From the NCBI RefSeq assembly GCF_000152805.1, contig NZ_CH902578.1:2441074-2505073 (forward strand): DNA of 64,000 bases, given 5' to 3'. Each line of letters begins with the position of its first letter. Position 1 is the first letter of the stretch. This DNA is from Maritimibacter alkaliphilus HTCC2654. GTDB lineage: Bacteria > Pseudomonadota > Alphaproteobacteria > Rhodobacterales > Rhodobacteraceae. Shown here piece after piece: positions 39,226 to 48,275 of the stretch. Made by a program: the position numbers and the translations under genes. The notes below the pieces were generated by a model. The model did not search any database. It had not been told where the DNA came from and saw only the letters and a program-made list of their open reading frames with translations.

Positions 39226-40620
39226 GTGACTCAGGATTATATCGTTAAGGACATTTCGCTTGCCGACTTCGGGCGCAAGGAATTGGACATCGCCGAAACC
39301 GAAATGCCCGGGCTGATGGCGCTTCGGGAAGAATACGGTGCGACCCAACCGCTGAAGGGCGCCCGGATCGCGGGGTCGCTGCACATGACGATCCAGACGG
39401 CCGTTCTGATCGAAACGCTCGTTGCGCTCGGCGCCGACGTGCGCTGGGCGTCGTGCAACATCTTCTCGACGCAGGATCACGCGGCCGCCGCCATCGCGGC
39501 TGGCGGCACCCCGGTTTTCGCCGTGAAGGGCGAGACGCTGGAAGAATACTGGGACTATGCCGACCGCATCTTCATGTTCGAAGAGGGCGGCTGCAACATG
39601 ATCCTCGACGATGGCGGCGACGCGACCATGTACATCCTGATGGGTGCGCGTGTGGAAGCGGGTGAAACCGACCTGATCGAAACGCCGACCTCGGAAGAAG
39701 AGGAATACCTCTTCAAGCAGATCAAGAATCGCCTCGCAGCGAGCCCCGGCTGGTTCACCAAGCAGCGCGACATGATTAAGGGCGTTTCGGAAGAGACGAC
39801 GACCGGCGTTCACCGCCTGTACGAGCTGATGAAGAAGGACCTGCTGCCCTTCCCGGCTATCAACGTCAACGACAGCGTCACCAAGTCGAAGTTCGACAAC
39901 AAATACGGCTGTAAGGAATCGCTGGTCGACGGTATCCGCCGCGCCACCGACACCATGATGGCCGGGAAGGTCGCCGTGGTCTGTGGCTATGGCGACGTGG
40001 GCAAAGGCTCTGCCGCCTCGCTGCGCGGCGCGGGTGCCCGCGTGAAAGTGACCGAGATCGACCCGATCTGTGCGCTTCAGGCCGCGATGGACGGGTTCGA
40101 GGTCGTCACGCTTGAGGATGTCGTGTCGACCGCCGACATCTTCGTGACCACCACCGGCAACAAGGACGTCATCCGCATCGAGCACATGCGCGAGATGAAG
40201 GACATGGCCATCGTCGGCAACATCGGCCACTTCGACAACGAAATTCAGGTGGCGAGCCTGAAGAACCACAAGTGGACGAACATCAAGGATCAGGTGGATA
40301 TGATCGAGATGCCCTCGGGCGCCCGCATCATCCTGCTGTCCGAAGGTCGCCTCCTGAACCTCGGCAACGCCACCGGCCACCCCTCGTTCGTCATGTCGGC
40401 GTCGTTCACCAACCAGGTGCTCGCCCAGATCGAACTTTGGACCCGTGGCGAGAACTACAAGAACGAGGTCTACATCCTGCCCAAGCACCTCGACGAAAAA
40501 GTGGCCCGTCTGCACCTCGACCGGATCGGCGTGAAGCTGACCGAGCTGAAGCCGGAACAGGCAAGCTACATCGGTGTGACGGTCGAAGGGCCGTTCAAAC
40601 CGGAACACTACCGGTACTGA
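39226..40620 (+). CDS. ahcY: Adenosylhomocysteinase (SAH hydrolase)
   Basis: Splits S-adenosylhomocysteine into adenosine and homocysteine, using bound NAD. 464 aa. The NAD-binding motif is [13 protein letters not shown]; substrate motifs include [27 protein letters not shown] and the C-terminal [20 protein letters not shown]. It starts with GTG (ACGGAG upstream). Single gene closed by a terminator. Bacterial length with the 40-residue insert typical of proteobacteria. Confidence 0.97.
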   Translation: MTQDYIVKDISLADFGRKELDIAETEMPGLMALREEYGATQPLKGARIAGSLHMTIQTAVLIETLVALGADVRWASCNIFSTQDHAAAAIAAGGTPVFAVKGETLEEYWDYADRIFMFEEGGCNMILDDGGDATMYILMGARVEAGETDLIETPTSEEEEYLFKQIKNRLAASPGWFTKQRDMIKGVSEETTTGVHRLYELMKKDLLPFPAINVNDSVTKSKFDNKYGCKESLVDGIRRATDTMMAGKVAVVCGYGDVGKGSAASLRGAGARVKVTEIDPICALQAAMDGFEVVTLEDVVSTADIFVTTTGNKDVIRIEHMREMKDMAIVGNIGHFDNEIQVASLKNHKWTNIKDQVDMIEMPSGARIILLSEGRLLNLGNATGHPSFVMSASFTNQVLAQIELWTRGENYKNEVYILPKHLDEKVARLHLDRIGVKLTELKPEQASYIGVTVEGPFKPEHYRY

Positions 40621-40646
40621 GCCACTCGTTTACCGAGGAAATCGAG

Positions 40647-40677
40647 ACGCCGCTTCCCGCTTGGGAGGCGGCGTTTT
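40647..40677 (+). terminator. Rho-independent terminator of ahcY
   Basis: Twelve-base stem ACGCCGCTTCCC/GGGAGGCGGCGT with a four-base loop and TTTT, 27 bases past the ahcY stop. Confidence 0.88.
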
Positions 40678-40760
40678 CATTTCCGGCGCTTTTTCGGTCC
40701 CCGCGCATTGACCGAATCGCCCGGTCTGGCCGGATACTGGTCTTCGAGAGGAGACCAGAC

Positions 40761-41879
40761 ATGCGCCGACTCCTGCTTGCCGCCGTGACGGCCTTGTTCG
40801 TTTCCGGGCCGGGCACCACCTCCGAAGCGGCCACAGACGACGAGATCGCGCGCGCTGTCGCCGAGGTCATCGTCGAGGAATTCCCCGATCTCACGCTCGA
40901 CGTGGTCGGACGTGCGTTGCGCAAGACCTGGGCCAGCATCCAGTTCATCATGTACCACGAAATCGCGCATATGCTGATCCACGAGTATCAGTTGCCTGTG
41001 CTCGGGTGGGAAGAGGACGCGGCGGATACACTCGCCGTGGCCATGCTGGTCGGGAACGAAACCGACGAGAATTATGAAACCCTCTACGCCGCCATTCAGG
41101 ATTGGGCGATCAACAGGGGTGATCCGGCAACCCTGACCGATGCCCATTTCTACGACGAGCACAGCTTTAACCTTCAGCGGGCCTATCATGCCACGTGTCT
41201 GCTCGTCGGGCGAAACGGCGAGCGTTACGGCCCGATTGCCGACATCATGCAGATGCCCGACGACCGTCGGGAAAAGTGCGTCCATATCTCCGAGCGGGCG
41301 CTGGATGGCTGGCGCGCCGTGCTGAAGCCGCATCTTCTGCCCCGTGACGTACCGAGAACGGGCGGCGCGTTTGCGTTGAATTATGTGCAGCCGGAGCCGG
41401 GCATGACATACCTGCTGGGCCAGATGCTGATGGAGATGAAGTTCCTCGAGAAAGTCGAAGCCCTGATCGCCGGGAATTTCGACCTGCCCCGCGATCTCCA
41501 GATCGCCACCGCGCCCTGTGGCACCGTGAACGCCTTTTACCGCCGTGATCCGCCGGCCATCGTGATGTGCTACGAGATGGTATTCGCCAAGTTTTCCCAG
41601 TTCACGAACTACGAAACGGGATTGGCTGCCCGCGAGGAAGCCGACCGCACGGATGCAACCAAGCCACCGGAGACGGAAACCGGCGCGGCCCAAAGTCGGT
41701 TCGGTGGCGCCGTGGACCAGAGCGGTTGGTCCATCACGGTGACGTCCGAAGGCGAATGGGCAGGGCGCGATGCATCGGGCAACGAGCTTAGAATGCCGTC
41801 CACGCTGACCACGAAAGGGCTGGACAACGCCCGGCGGTGCCCGGGGCGCGGAACCTGGCCGAACTGTTTTTCGGACTAG
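40761..41879 (+). CDS. DUF4344 putative metallopeptidase, secreted
   Basis: 372 aa. Signal peptide MRRLLLAAVTALFVSGPGTTSEA, then the zinc motif HEIAHML (HExxH) with a following Glu-rich helix (LGWEEDAADTLAVAML) that supplies the third ligand, as in DUF4344 metallopeptidases. Five or more cysteines in the mature part suggest disulfides. Substrate unknown. Start at 40761, 13 bases after AGAGGAG. The C terminus (residues 310-372) is a low-complexity Thr/Glu part and a short Cys-containing tail. Confidence 0.85.
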   Translation: MRRLLLAAVTALFVSGPGTTSEAATDDEIARAVAEVIVEEFPDLTLDVVGRALRKTWASIQFIMYHEIAHMLIHEYQLPVLGWEEDAADTLAVAMLVGNETDENYETLYAAIQDWAINRGDPATLTDAHFYDEHSFNLQRAYHATCLLVGRNGERYGPIADIMQMPDDRREKCVHISERALDGWRAVLKPHLLPRDVPRTGGAFALNYVQPEPGMTYLLGQMLMEMKFLEKVEALIAGNFDLPRDLQIATAPCGTVNAFYRRDPPAIVMCYEMVFAKFSQFTNYETGLAAREEADRTDATKPPETETGAAQSRFGGAVDQSGWSITVTSEGEWAGRDASGNELRMPSTLTTKGLDNARRCPGRGTWPNCFSD

Positions 41880-42135
41880 CGGAAGCGTGCGCGATCGCAG
41901 CTTCGGGGTGATCCGCGGGCCAAGCCGCCCATTACCTTTATTGTTTTTTGTCAGACACTTGATTGAAAAATGGGCAGGTTCCCGCCCGGCCTTGCTTGGG
42001 CGGAATGCGGCCCGACCTGCGGGCGGTCATCGGCCATCCTTCGCCAACCGCTCCCCGTCGCGATCCCTTAGTGGGAACCGACTCACCTCCAGCCCGGTTT
42101 GATCGGCAATACAGCGACCGAAAAGGAGGATCGTT

Positions 42136-42918
42136 ATGAAACTCAAGACCCTTATGATGGGTGCCAGCCTGGCCGCTCTCGTGGCAGGTGGTGCCTACGC
42201 GCAAGACACCGACGAACCCATGGCGGCAGAAGAGCCGATGGCGGCCGAAACCGAAATGGGCACCGACATGACCGGCACGACGGACATGGAAGGTGACGTG
42301 GCTGCGGCCCCGACCTTCGCCTCGCTTGACGAGATGACCGTCGGGGACGTCGTCGGCTTTGTCGCCTATGACCCCGAAGACAACCGGATCGGCGAAATCG
42401 ACTATGTCGTCGCCAATGGTGACGGTGCGGATGCCGTGATCGGTATCGGCGGCTTCCTGGGCCTCGGCGAATACACCGTCGCCCTGCCGCTGGAAGACTT
42501 CGAGCTGCGCGAAGACGGCATGTCCTTCGTCCTCTCGACCGACAAGGAAACGCTGAAGGAACAGCCGGAGTTCGATGAATCGGACGTCGAGGGCCTGCCG
42601 GACGAGACGCCGGTTGCCGACCTTCTCCCGGCTGAGGAAGAAGCGCCGGCGGCTGACGACGCGACCGGATCGGACGCATCGGCCAGCGCGGATGACGCGA
42701 TGGAAGGTGAAGACGCGACCGAAGACATGGCCGCGGAAGAACCTGCTGCGGAAGACGGCGTGGTGGAAGAAGACGTCGCCACCGATACCGAGGCGACGAC
42801 CGAAGGTGCCGCCGAGGAAGACATGGCGGCCGACACCGAAGCGACGGATGAGGAAGCGACCGAAGACGATATGGCCGCGACCGAAGAGGAAACTGAGACG
42901 GAAACGACCGCCCAGTAA
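42136..42918 (+). CDS. PRC-barrel domain protein with long acidic tail, exported
   Basis: 260 aa. Signal peptide ends at AYAQ. A PRC-barrel domain fills residues 60-150 (VGDVVGFVAYDPEDNRIGEI, GIGGFLGLGEYTVALPL). The rest (about 100 residues) is nearly all Glu, Asp, Ala and Thr in loose repeats (EEPMAAE, ATDEEATEDD). Such proteins are common in Rhodobacterales periplasm; the acidic tail could bind cations. A full AAGGAGGA site precedes the ATG, which suggests strong expression. Confidence 0.85.
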   Translation: MKLKTLMMGASLAALVAGGAYAQDTDEPMAAEEPMAAETEMGTDMTGTTDMEGDVAAAPTFASLDEMTVGDVVGFVAYDPEDNRIGEIDYVVANGDGADAVIGIGGFLGLGEYTVALPLEDFELREDGMSFVLSTDKETLKEQPEFDESDVEGLPDETPVADLLPAEEEAPAADDATGSDASASADDAMEGEDATEDMAAEEPAAEDGVVEEDVATDTEATTEGAAEEDMAADTEATDEEATEDDMAATEEETETETTAQ

Positions 42919-42941
42919 TCCGACATCCCTGAGTGTTGTTG

Positions 42942-42965
42942 AGGGCGCGTCTTAGGGCGCGCCCT
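42942..42965 (+). terminator. Hairpin behind the PRC-barrel gene
   Basis: Eight-base stem AGGGCGCG/CGCGCCCT with an eight-base loop. Only TT follows, so it is a moderate terminator. Confidence 0.55.
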
Positions 42966-43017
42966 TGCATGTGCGCCGTATACCGGCAGGATCGCATCGA
43001 GTTTGCAGGAGGACGTG

Positions 43018-43989
43018 ATGCGGTTCGTTGTTTTCGGTACGGGTGCCATCGGAGGGGCGGTCGCGGCGGCCCTTCATTTGGCGCAAAAGGATGTCATCGC
43101 GATCTCGCGCGGGGCGCAGCTTGACGCGATCCGGTCCAGCGGATTGCGGCTTCGGACACCCTTGATGGACGAGGTGGTGAAGCTTCACGCCGTCGGCGCG
43201 GCCGACGACATCGAATTCGGTCCTGACGATATGATTCTGCTTGCCATGAAGGGTCAGGATACCGGCGAGGCGCTTGAAGACCTGCGCGCGGCGGGTGTGA
43301 CCGATCAACCGATCTTCTGCCTCCAGAACGGGGTCGCGAACGAGTCAAAGGCCTTGCGGCTCTTTCCGAACGTGCACGGCGTGACGGTGATGATGCCCGC
43401 GCTGTTTACCGTGCCCGGCGAGGTCGTCGTGCAATCGGCACCCAAGACCGGGCTGTTCTACATCGGTCGGTATCCGGGCGGCATGGACGACGCCGATCGA
43501 AACCTGTGTGCGGCACTGACCGACGCTGGCATCGCCGCTTTCCCGAAAGACAACGTGATGGCCACGAAATACGGGAAGCTGCTCATGAACCTGTCGAACA
43601 TCGTCGGCGCTGCGCTGGGCCATGGCGCCCCCGCCCCCGGACTGCGCGAAACGATGCGCGCCGAGGCCGAAGCGGTTCTGGCCGCCGCGGGCATCGATTG
43701 GGAAGACGTGGGAATGGATCACCCGGACCGAAAAGCCCACATGTCGTTCACCAAGGTTCCCGGTGTCGAGAACGCCGGAACCTCGACGACCCAGAGTTTT
43801 CTGCGAAAAACTAAACGTGTCGAAACGGATTGGCTGAACGGCGAGATCGTCTGGCTTGGGCGAATGCATGGGGTTCCGGTGCCGGTGAACGCGGCCCTCA
43901 CCCGGATCGCGGCCCGCATGGCGCGCGACGGGGTTGCGCCCGGCAGCGTGACAATGGATGAGATCGAAGCAGAAATTCGAACGTCTTGA
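43018..43989 (+). CDS. Ketopantoate reductase (PanE/ApbA) family protein
   Basis: 323 aa NADPH-dependent reductase. N-terminal Rossmann motif is MRFVVFGTGAIGGAVAAAL. The C-terminal helical domain has the catalytic Lys region (NVMATKYGKLLMNLSNIVGA) and the conserved ETDWLNGEIVWLGR. It could make pantoate for coenzyme A or reduce a related 2-keto acid; the family has many paralogues. GCAGGAGG precedes the ATG. 13 bases before the next gene. Confidence 0.87.
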   Translation: MRFVVFGTGAIGGAVAAALHLAQKDVIAISRGAQLDAIRSSGLRLRTPLMDEVVKLHAVGAADDIEFGPDDMILLAMKGQDTGEALEDLRAAGVTDQPIFCLQNGVANESKALRLFPNVHGVTVMMPALFTVPGEVVVQSAPKTGLFYIGRYPGGMDDADRNLCAALTDAGIAAFPKDNVMATKYGKLLMNLSNIVGAALGHGAPAPGLRETMRAEAEAVLAAAGIDWEDVGMDHPDRKAHMSFTKVPGVENAGTSTTQSFLRKTKRVETDWLNGEIVWLGRMHGVPVPVNAALTRIAARMARDGVAPGSVTMDEIEAEIRTS

Positions 43990-44002
43990 AGGCATTGCAC
44001 CC

Positions 44003-44965
44003 GTGAAATTCATTCTCATCCCGGCGATTTCGGTCGGCATCTTCTTTGCCATCGCATTTGTTCTGATCCTGTCCCAGCCGCCCAAGGGTTTCGTCTCGGC
44101 CGAAACGCTCGACTTTCCCGAGGGCGATTCCGGCGCGTCGGTGTCGGAACTCTTGACCTTTACCGCGCGGGATGGGGCGACGCTTGGCTATCGCGATATC
44201 GCGGGAACGGGTTCGGGCGACATGATCCTGGTCCACGGGTCAGGGTGGCACGGCGCGGCCTATGAGCCGCTTGCCCAAGCGATCTCGCAGCGGTGCGGCT
44301 ACCGCGTGATCGTTCCCGACCTGCGCGGACACGGGCCGCTGGCCGATCCGCGCGGCGATATCGCCTATGTCGGACAACTGGAAGACGACCTTGCCGATCT
44401 GCTGGATCATCTGGGGTTGGACCGCGCCGTGTTCGCGGGGCATTCGTCGGGGGGCGGTCTGGTCATCCGGTTTGCGGGCGGTGCCCATGGGGCACGCATG
44501 GACCGTGCGGTTCTGATCGCGCCCTTTTTGAAATACAACGCGCCGACCGCCACCGAGGGGTCCGTCTGGGCCCGTCCGTTGACGCGCCGGATCATTGGTC
44601 TGTCGATGCTGAACGCGGTGGGCATCCGCGCACTGAACGGCCTGACCGTGATCGAGTTCAACTTGCCCGAAACCGTGCGAGCCACCGAACAGGGGCAATG
44701 GGCCACAGCGTCCTATAGCCACAGGCTGAACACCGGATATGCACCCCGTTCCGACTATCTCGCCGATATCGCCGCGCTTCCGCCCTTCCTCCTGCTGGCC
44801 GGGTCCGATGACGCGGCCTTTCGGCCCATGGAGTATGAGCCGGTGATGTCCGGCGCCACGACCAACGGGAACTACGAGATCCTTCCCGGTCTCGGTCACC
44901 TTGGCATTCTCGACGCGGCGGAAACGACCGAGGCGATTGCGGGTTTCCTCGGCTGCCCCAAATAA
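44003..44965 (+). CDS. Membrane-anchored alpha/beta hydrolase
   Basis: 320 aa from GTG at 44003. An N-terminal signal anchor (FILIPAISVGIFFAIAFVLI) is followed by an alpha/beta-hydrolase domain: oxyanion turn HGSGWHG, nucleophile elbow GHSSGGG and catalytic His in LPGLGHLGIL. Substrate unknown; the lysophospholipase-like layout fits a periplasm-facing lipase or esterase. An ATG at 43958 would overlap the reductase gene by 32 bases and is less likely. Confidence 0.82.
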   Translation: MKFILIPAISVGIFFAIAFVLILSQPPKGFVSAETLDFPEGDSGASVSELLTFTARDGATLGYRDIAGTGSGDMILVHGSGWHGAAYEPLAQAISQRCGYRVIVPDLRGHGPLADPRGDIAYVGQLEDDLADLLDHLGLDRAVFAGHSSGGGLVIRFAGGAHGARMDRAVLIAPFLKYNAPTATEGSVWARPLTRRIIGLSMLNAVGIRALNGLTVIEFNLPETVRATEQGQWATASYSHRLNTGYAPRSDYLADIAALPPFLLLAGSDDAAFRPMEYEPVMSGATTNGNYEILPGLGHLGILDAAETTEAIAGFLGCPK

Positions 44966-44967
44966 GA

Positions 44968-44992
44968 AAGGCCCGGAACTCAGCCGGGCCTT
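44968..44992. terminator. Terminator between the hydrolase and LysM genes
   Basis: Perfect nine-base stem AAGGCCCGG/CCGGGCCTT with a seven-base loop between two convergent stops. T-rich sequence follows on the minus strand, so it best serves the LysM gene. Confidence 0.75.
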
Positions 44993-45015
44993 CCGCTTGA
45001 AGAACGATGCGCCGA

Positions 45016-45429
45016 TCAGGTCGGAATGCGCAGCACCTGACCCGGGTAGATTTTGTCCGGGTGCTTCAGCATTGGCTTGTTCGCCTCGAAAATCTCGTTG
45101 TAGCGCGAACCATCGCCCAGTGTTTTCTGGCTGACCGCCCAAAGCGTGTCGCCCTTTTCGACGGTATGGAACAGCGTCTCAGTCTCGACATCGGCTTCGA
45201 CCTCGGAAATGCCTTCGACGTTACCGACGGCAAGGATGACCTTTTCCTTTTCTTCGGTCGTCATCGAGCCGCCGGTCACCTTGACCTTGTCACCCTCGAC
45301 CTTGATCTCGAGCCCCTCGGTCGAAACGCCGAGCTCCTCGACCTCTTTCTTGAGCGCGTCCTCGTTCTTGGCGTCTTCGCCGCCGAAAAGCGACTTTCCC
45401 GCCCCTTTCACAAAACTCCAGAGTCCCAT
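45016..45429 (-). CDS. BON-LysM protein, Kbp/YgaU-like
   Basis: 137 aa. A BON domain (residues 20-85) is followed by a LysM domain at the C terminus (FHTVEKGDTLWAVSQKTLGD, YPGQVLRIPT). E. coli Kbp (YgaU), of the same layout and similar length, is a cytoplasmic potassium-binding protein. No signal peptide is visible, which also fits Kbp. CGGAGGG precedes the ATG. Divergent from the DUF2853 gene. Confidence 0.88.
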   Translation of the reverse strand: MGLWSFVKGAGKSLFGGEDAKNEDALKKEVEELGVSTEGLEIKVEGDKVKVTGGSMTTEEKEKVILAVGNVEGISEVEADVETETLFHTVEKGDTLWAVSQKTLGDGSRYNEIFEANKPMLKHPDKIYPGQVLRIPT

Positions 45430-45590
45430 CGTACCCTCCGATTGATAAAATGCGCCCCCATGTTGCGCCATCCGGGCCGTGATGGGTAGAGGGAATGATC
45501 GGGGGATAATTTTCTTTCGATTTGGCACATTTGCGCCTAGGCTCCCCGGCGAGGGACGGACGCCCTCGGGACAGAACTGGGAGTCTTTTC

Positions 45591-45932
45591 ATGGGAAAAC
45601 GTGACGACAAGATCGCCACTTACGCGGACGATCTGAAGAACAAGTGCGGGATGACCCCCGACATGGACCTGCTGACCAAGGTGACGATCGGCTGCGGTCC
45701 GGCGATCTACAACCCCGACGCCGAAACGGTGGCCGGAAGCCAGGCGCACGAGCTTGAGACCGTCAAAAACAATTTCCTCATCAAGAAACTTGGCCTGACC
45801 GATGGCCCGCAACTGATGGACGCGATCAACGCGGTGATCGAGACCTACGGCAAGTCCGAGCGCAACAAGTACCGGGCCGTGGTCTATTACATGCTCGTCA
45901 AGCATTTCGGCAAAGAGTCGGTCTACGCCTGA
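45591..45932 (+). CDS. DUF2853 family protein
   Basis: 113 aa, soluble, mostly helical, with the family start MGKRDDKIATYADDLKNKCG and the conserved YRAVVYYMLVKHFGKESVY at the end. No function is established for the family. TGGGAG lies 8 bases before the ATG. Followed by two hairpins. Confidence 0.85.
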   Translation: MGKRDDKIATYADDLKNKCGMTPDMDLLTKVTIGCGPAIYNPDAETVAGSQAHELETVKNNFLIKKLGLTDGPQLMDAINAVIETYGKSERNKYRAVVYYMLVKHFGKESVYA

Positions 45933-45959
45933 CCCCATACCTTTCGTTGTCATGCTTCG

Positions 45960-45980
45960 AGGGCGGCCGCTGGTCGCCCT
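45960..45980 (+). terminator. Hairpin behind the DUF2853 gene
   Basis: Nine-base stem AGGGCGGCC/GGTCGCCCT with a three-base loop, followed by TTGTCG. It starts 28 bases past the stop codon. The T run is short, so read-through into the next structured region is possible. Confidence 0.5.
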
Positions 45981-46082
45981 TTGTCGTTCTGCCCTTCGCG
46001 TCGAATTTGGCTAAAATCCCAGAGACTTGGAGATTGAGCGACTCGATGGGATGCCCTATCTCTCTTCTCGAAGGCCAGGACG

Positions 46083-46174
46083 GTCGGACCCTAAATTCAG
46101 AGACACGTGCGGTGCTGAGGGAGCACGTGGGGTGGATGGAGGGTTCGGCGCGGGGCCGGACCCTCCAGTTTTTT
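46083..46174 (+). ncRNA. Possible small RNA or 3' UTR with alternative hairpins and strong terminator
   Basis: A strong terminator is at 46138-46174: stem GGAGGGTTCGGC/GCCGGACCCTCC, loop of five bases, then AGTTTTTT. GTCGGACCCT at 46083-46092 can pair with the same 5' arm, which would break the terminator; between them ACGTGC (46105-46110) pairs with GCACGT (46123-46128). No plus-strand gene follows, so this may be a small RNA, the real 3' end of the DUF2853 mRNA, or a stranded attenuator. A TAAAAT box is at 46012-46017. Confidence 0.4.
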
Positions 46175-46187
46175 CGGGCTGCGTTTC

Positions 46188-46580
46188 TCAGAACGCCATC
46201 AGGATTGCGCCGATGATCGCGCAGCCGCCGACGGCGTAGCCTCCGTCGATCACGGTCAGCATGAACGGCCGCCCCGGGTAGGCGTTGTTTATCATCGTCC
46301 ACGGCGTGATGAAGAACAGACCAATCCCCAGACCAGCGACAAAGCCCTTGCCGATGGTGTCGATGGTAGTCATCGCGAAGATGTGCCGCATGAAGCCGGC
46401 AACGACGATCATCGCCACGGCCGACAGGATGAAAGGAAGCGCCCCGCCCATCGGGCGCCCAGTCTGTTCGTCGATCTTGACGCCAGACACCCGCATCCAC
46501 GGTTTCGACAGCACCATGTACCAGACGGCCCCGAAGACCCACGCCGCGGCAGCCGCGACCAGAACGTTGACGATTTCCAT
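46188..46580 (-). CDS. DUF1761 family membrane protein
   Basis: 130 aa with four membrane helices. The family opening MEIVNVLVAAAAAWVFGAVWYMVLSKPW and the glycine-rich last helix (VGGCAIIGAILMAF) are visible. Function unknown. Start at 46580. Its stop lies only 14 bases from the T run of the structured element at 46083-46174, which points the other way. Confidence 0.82.
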   Translation of the reverse strand: MEIVNVLVAAAAAWVFGAVWYMVLSKPWMRVSGVKIDEQTGRPMGGALPFILSAVAMIVVAGFMRHIFAMTTIDTIGKGFVAGLGIGLFFITPWTMINNAYPGRPFMLTVIDGGYAVGGCAIIGAILMAF

Positions 46581-46647
46581 GATTGTCCCTCACTGACACA
46601 GTTTGTTGTGAGCCAATCATGCCGTGAGGGGGCAATTTCCCCTAGTC

Positions 46648-47061
46648 CTATTCTCCGGCCAGTTCGAGAACGACGTTCCATTCCGCTTCGGTCACGGGCT
46701 GCACCGACAGGCGGGTGTTGTTCACCAAGACCATGTCGGCAAGGCGCGGATCGTTCTTGCACATATCCAGCGTCACGGGTTTTTTCACCGGGCGGACCGC
46801 CTTGATGTCCACGCATTCCCAGCGGGGATCGTCGGTCGTGCTGTCGGGATGGATCTCCTTGCAGACCTCGACGATCCCGACCACGCGTTTTTCGTCGACG
46901 GAATGGTAGAAGAAGCCAAGGTCGCCCAGCTTCATCTCGCGCATGTTGTTGCGGGCCTGATAGTTGCGTACACCGTCCCACTCCTCGCCCGCCTCGCCTT
47001 TGGCGACCTGATCGTCCCATCCCCAAGCGTTCGGTTCGGATTTGAACAGCCAGTAACGCAT
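46648..47061 (-). CDS. EVE domain protein
   Basis: 137 aa, a PUA-like fold. MRYWLFKSEPNAWGWDDQ and WDGVRNYQARNNMREMK are hallmarks of EVE proteins, which bind modified bases in DNA or RNA; the E. coli and eukaryotic relatives include thymocyte nuclear protein 1. Its start overlaps the YciI stop by one base. The gpsA-YciI-EVE chain is seen widely in Rhodobacterales. Confidence 0.9.
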   Translation of the reverse strand: MRYWLFKSEPNAWGWDDQVAKGEAGEEWDGVRNYQARNNMREMKLGDLGFFYHSVDEKRVVGIVEVCKEIHPDSTTDDPRWECVDIKAVRPVKKPVTLDMCKNDPRLADMVLVNNTRLSVQPVTEAEWNVVLELAGE

Positions 47062-47330
47062 CAGCCGACCACCTTTTTCCATTCCTCGATCCGCACGTCG
47101 GCGAACAGATCGGCCTTGGCATACGGGTCACCCTTGGCCCAGTCGAGTGCCGCCTCGCGCGAAGTAACGGACAGGATGACGAGTGAGCCGTTCATGTCGC
47201 CGTTGTCGTCAAGAAACGGCCCCGCCATGACGACGACGCCGGTGTCTTCGATATAGCCGAGGTGCGCGTCACGGTTGGCTTTGCGGATGTCCAGGCTTCC
47301 GGGCTTGTCGGTGCAGATCACTGCGAACAT
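47061..47330 (-). CDS. YciI family protein
   Basis: 89 aa ferredoxin-like fold with the family His in RDAHLGYIED and the motif GPFLDDNGDMNGSLVIL, then DPYAKADLFADVRIEEWKK. Some YciI proteins are dehalogenases or lyases; the role here is unknown. The ribosome-binding site (AGGAGG) sits in the last codons of gpsA, so the gene is coupled to it. Confidence 0.9.
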   Translation of the reverse strand: MFAVICTDKPGSLDIRKANRDAHLGYIEDTGVVVMAGPFLDDNGDMNGSLVILSVTSREAALDWAKGDPYAKADLFADVRIEEWKKVVG

Positions 47331-48275
47331 TCATTCCTCCTTGAGCGGGCGGGCGAGCAACAGATCGCTCGCCTCGTTGATCGTAATATGGCCGGACATG
47401 ACCGCGACGACCATATTCGTGATCGGCATCTCGATCCCGGCCTTCGTGGCGGCGCTCGCGACGGCCTTGGCCGTGGCCTTGCCTTCGATCGTCACGCCTT
47501 CGGCCTGCGGCTCGCCCCGGCCAAGAGACAGGCCATAGGCGAAATTGCGGGATTTTTCCGAAGTGCAGGTCAGAGTCAGATCGCCGAAACCGGACAGGCC
47601 CTGAAGTGTGTCGGCCTCGGCCCCCCGCGCGACGGCGAAGCGGTTCATCTCGGCGAACCCGCGCGTCATCAGGGCGGCGCGGGCGGATTCGCCAAGCCCG
47701 GCGCCGATGGCAAGCCCGCAGGCAATGGCGATCACGTTCTTCATCGCCCCGCCGGTTTCGACCCCGATCATGTCCGTCGACCGATAAAGCCGCAGATTGC
47801 CGCCCGTCAGCGCATGTTGAAGCGGTTCAGGCTCGGATGCGGCCAAGGTCAATGCAGTGGGCAGGCCCGCCGCGACGTCGACGGCAAAACTGGGACCGGA
47901 CAGAAGCGCGGGCGTCGCGTCGGGGCAGAGACGGCGAATGATCTCGCCCGGCCCTTCGCCGGTCTCGACGTCGATGCCCTTGCAGGTCGCGACCAAGGTG
48001 CGCCCTAACAGCACTTCACAATACTCGGACAGGAACGCGCGCAGCTTCTGCATCGGGACGGCGAGCAACACGACATCGTCCGTGACCGCGGATATGTGTT
48101 TTGTGATCACAAGCTTGTCCGGGAAGGCGAAGCCGGGCAGGCGAAGAGTATTCTCGCGCTGGTCCGCCATATCCCGAACATCGCGCGCCCAAAGTGTCAC
48201 GCCCTTGCCGGACCGCGCCATGGCGATGGCCAGCGATGTTCCGAAAGCCCCTGCACCAAGGACAGCCACGCTCAT
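47331..48275 (-). CDS. gpsA: NAD(P)-dependent glycerol-3-phosphate dehydrogenase
   Basis: Reduces dihydroxyacetone phosphate to glycerol 3-phosphate for phospholipids. 314 aa. NAD motif [10 protein letters not shown] (residues 7-16); catalytic Lys in [15 protein letters not shown]; GpsA signature [19 protein letters not shown]. Start at 48275 overlaps the tsaD stop (ATGA), although the frame is open far upstream. Confidence 0.95.
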   Translation of the reverse strand: MSVAVLGAGAFGTSLAIAMARSGKGVTLWARDVRDMADQRENTLRLPGFAFPDKLVITKHISAVTDDVVLLAVPMQKLRAFLSEYCEVLLGRTLVATCKGIDVETGEGPGEIIRRLCPDATPALLSGPSFAVDVAAGLPTALTLAASEPEPLQHALTGGNLRLYRSTDMIGVETGGAMKNVIAIACGLAIGAGLGESARAALMTRGFAEMNRFAVARGAEADTLQGLSGFGDLTLTCTSEKSRNFAYGLSLGRGEPQAEGVTIEGKATAKAVASAATKAGIEMPITNMVVAVMSGHITINEASDLLLARPLKEE

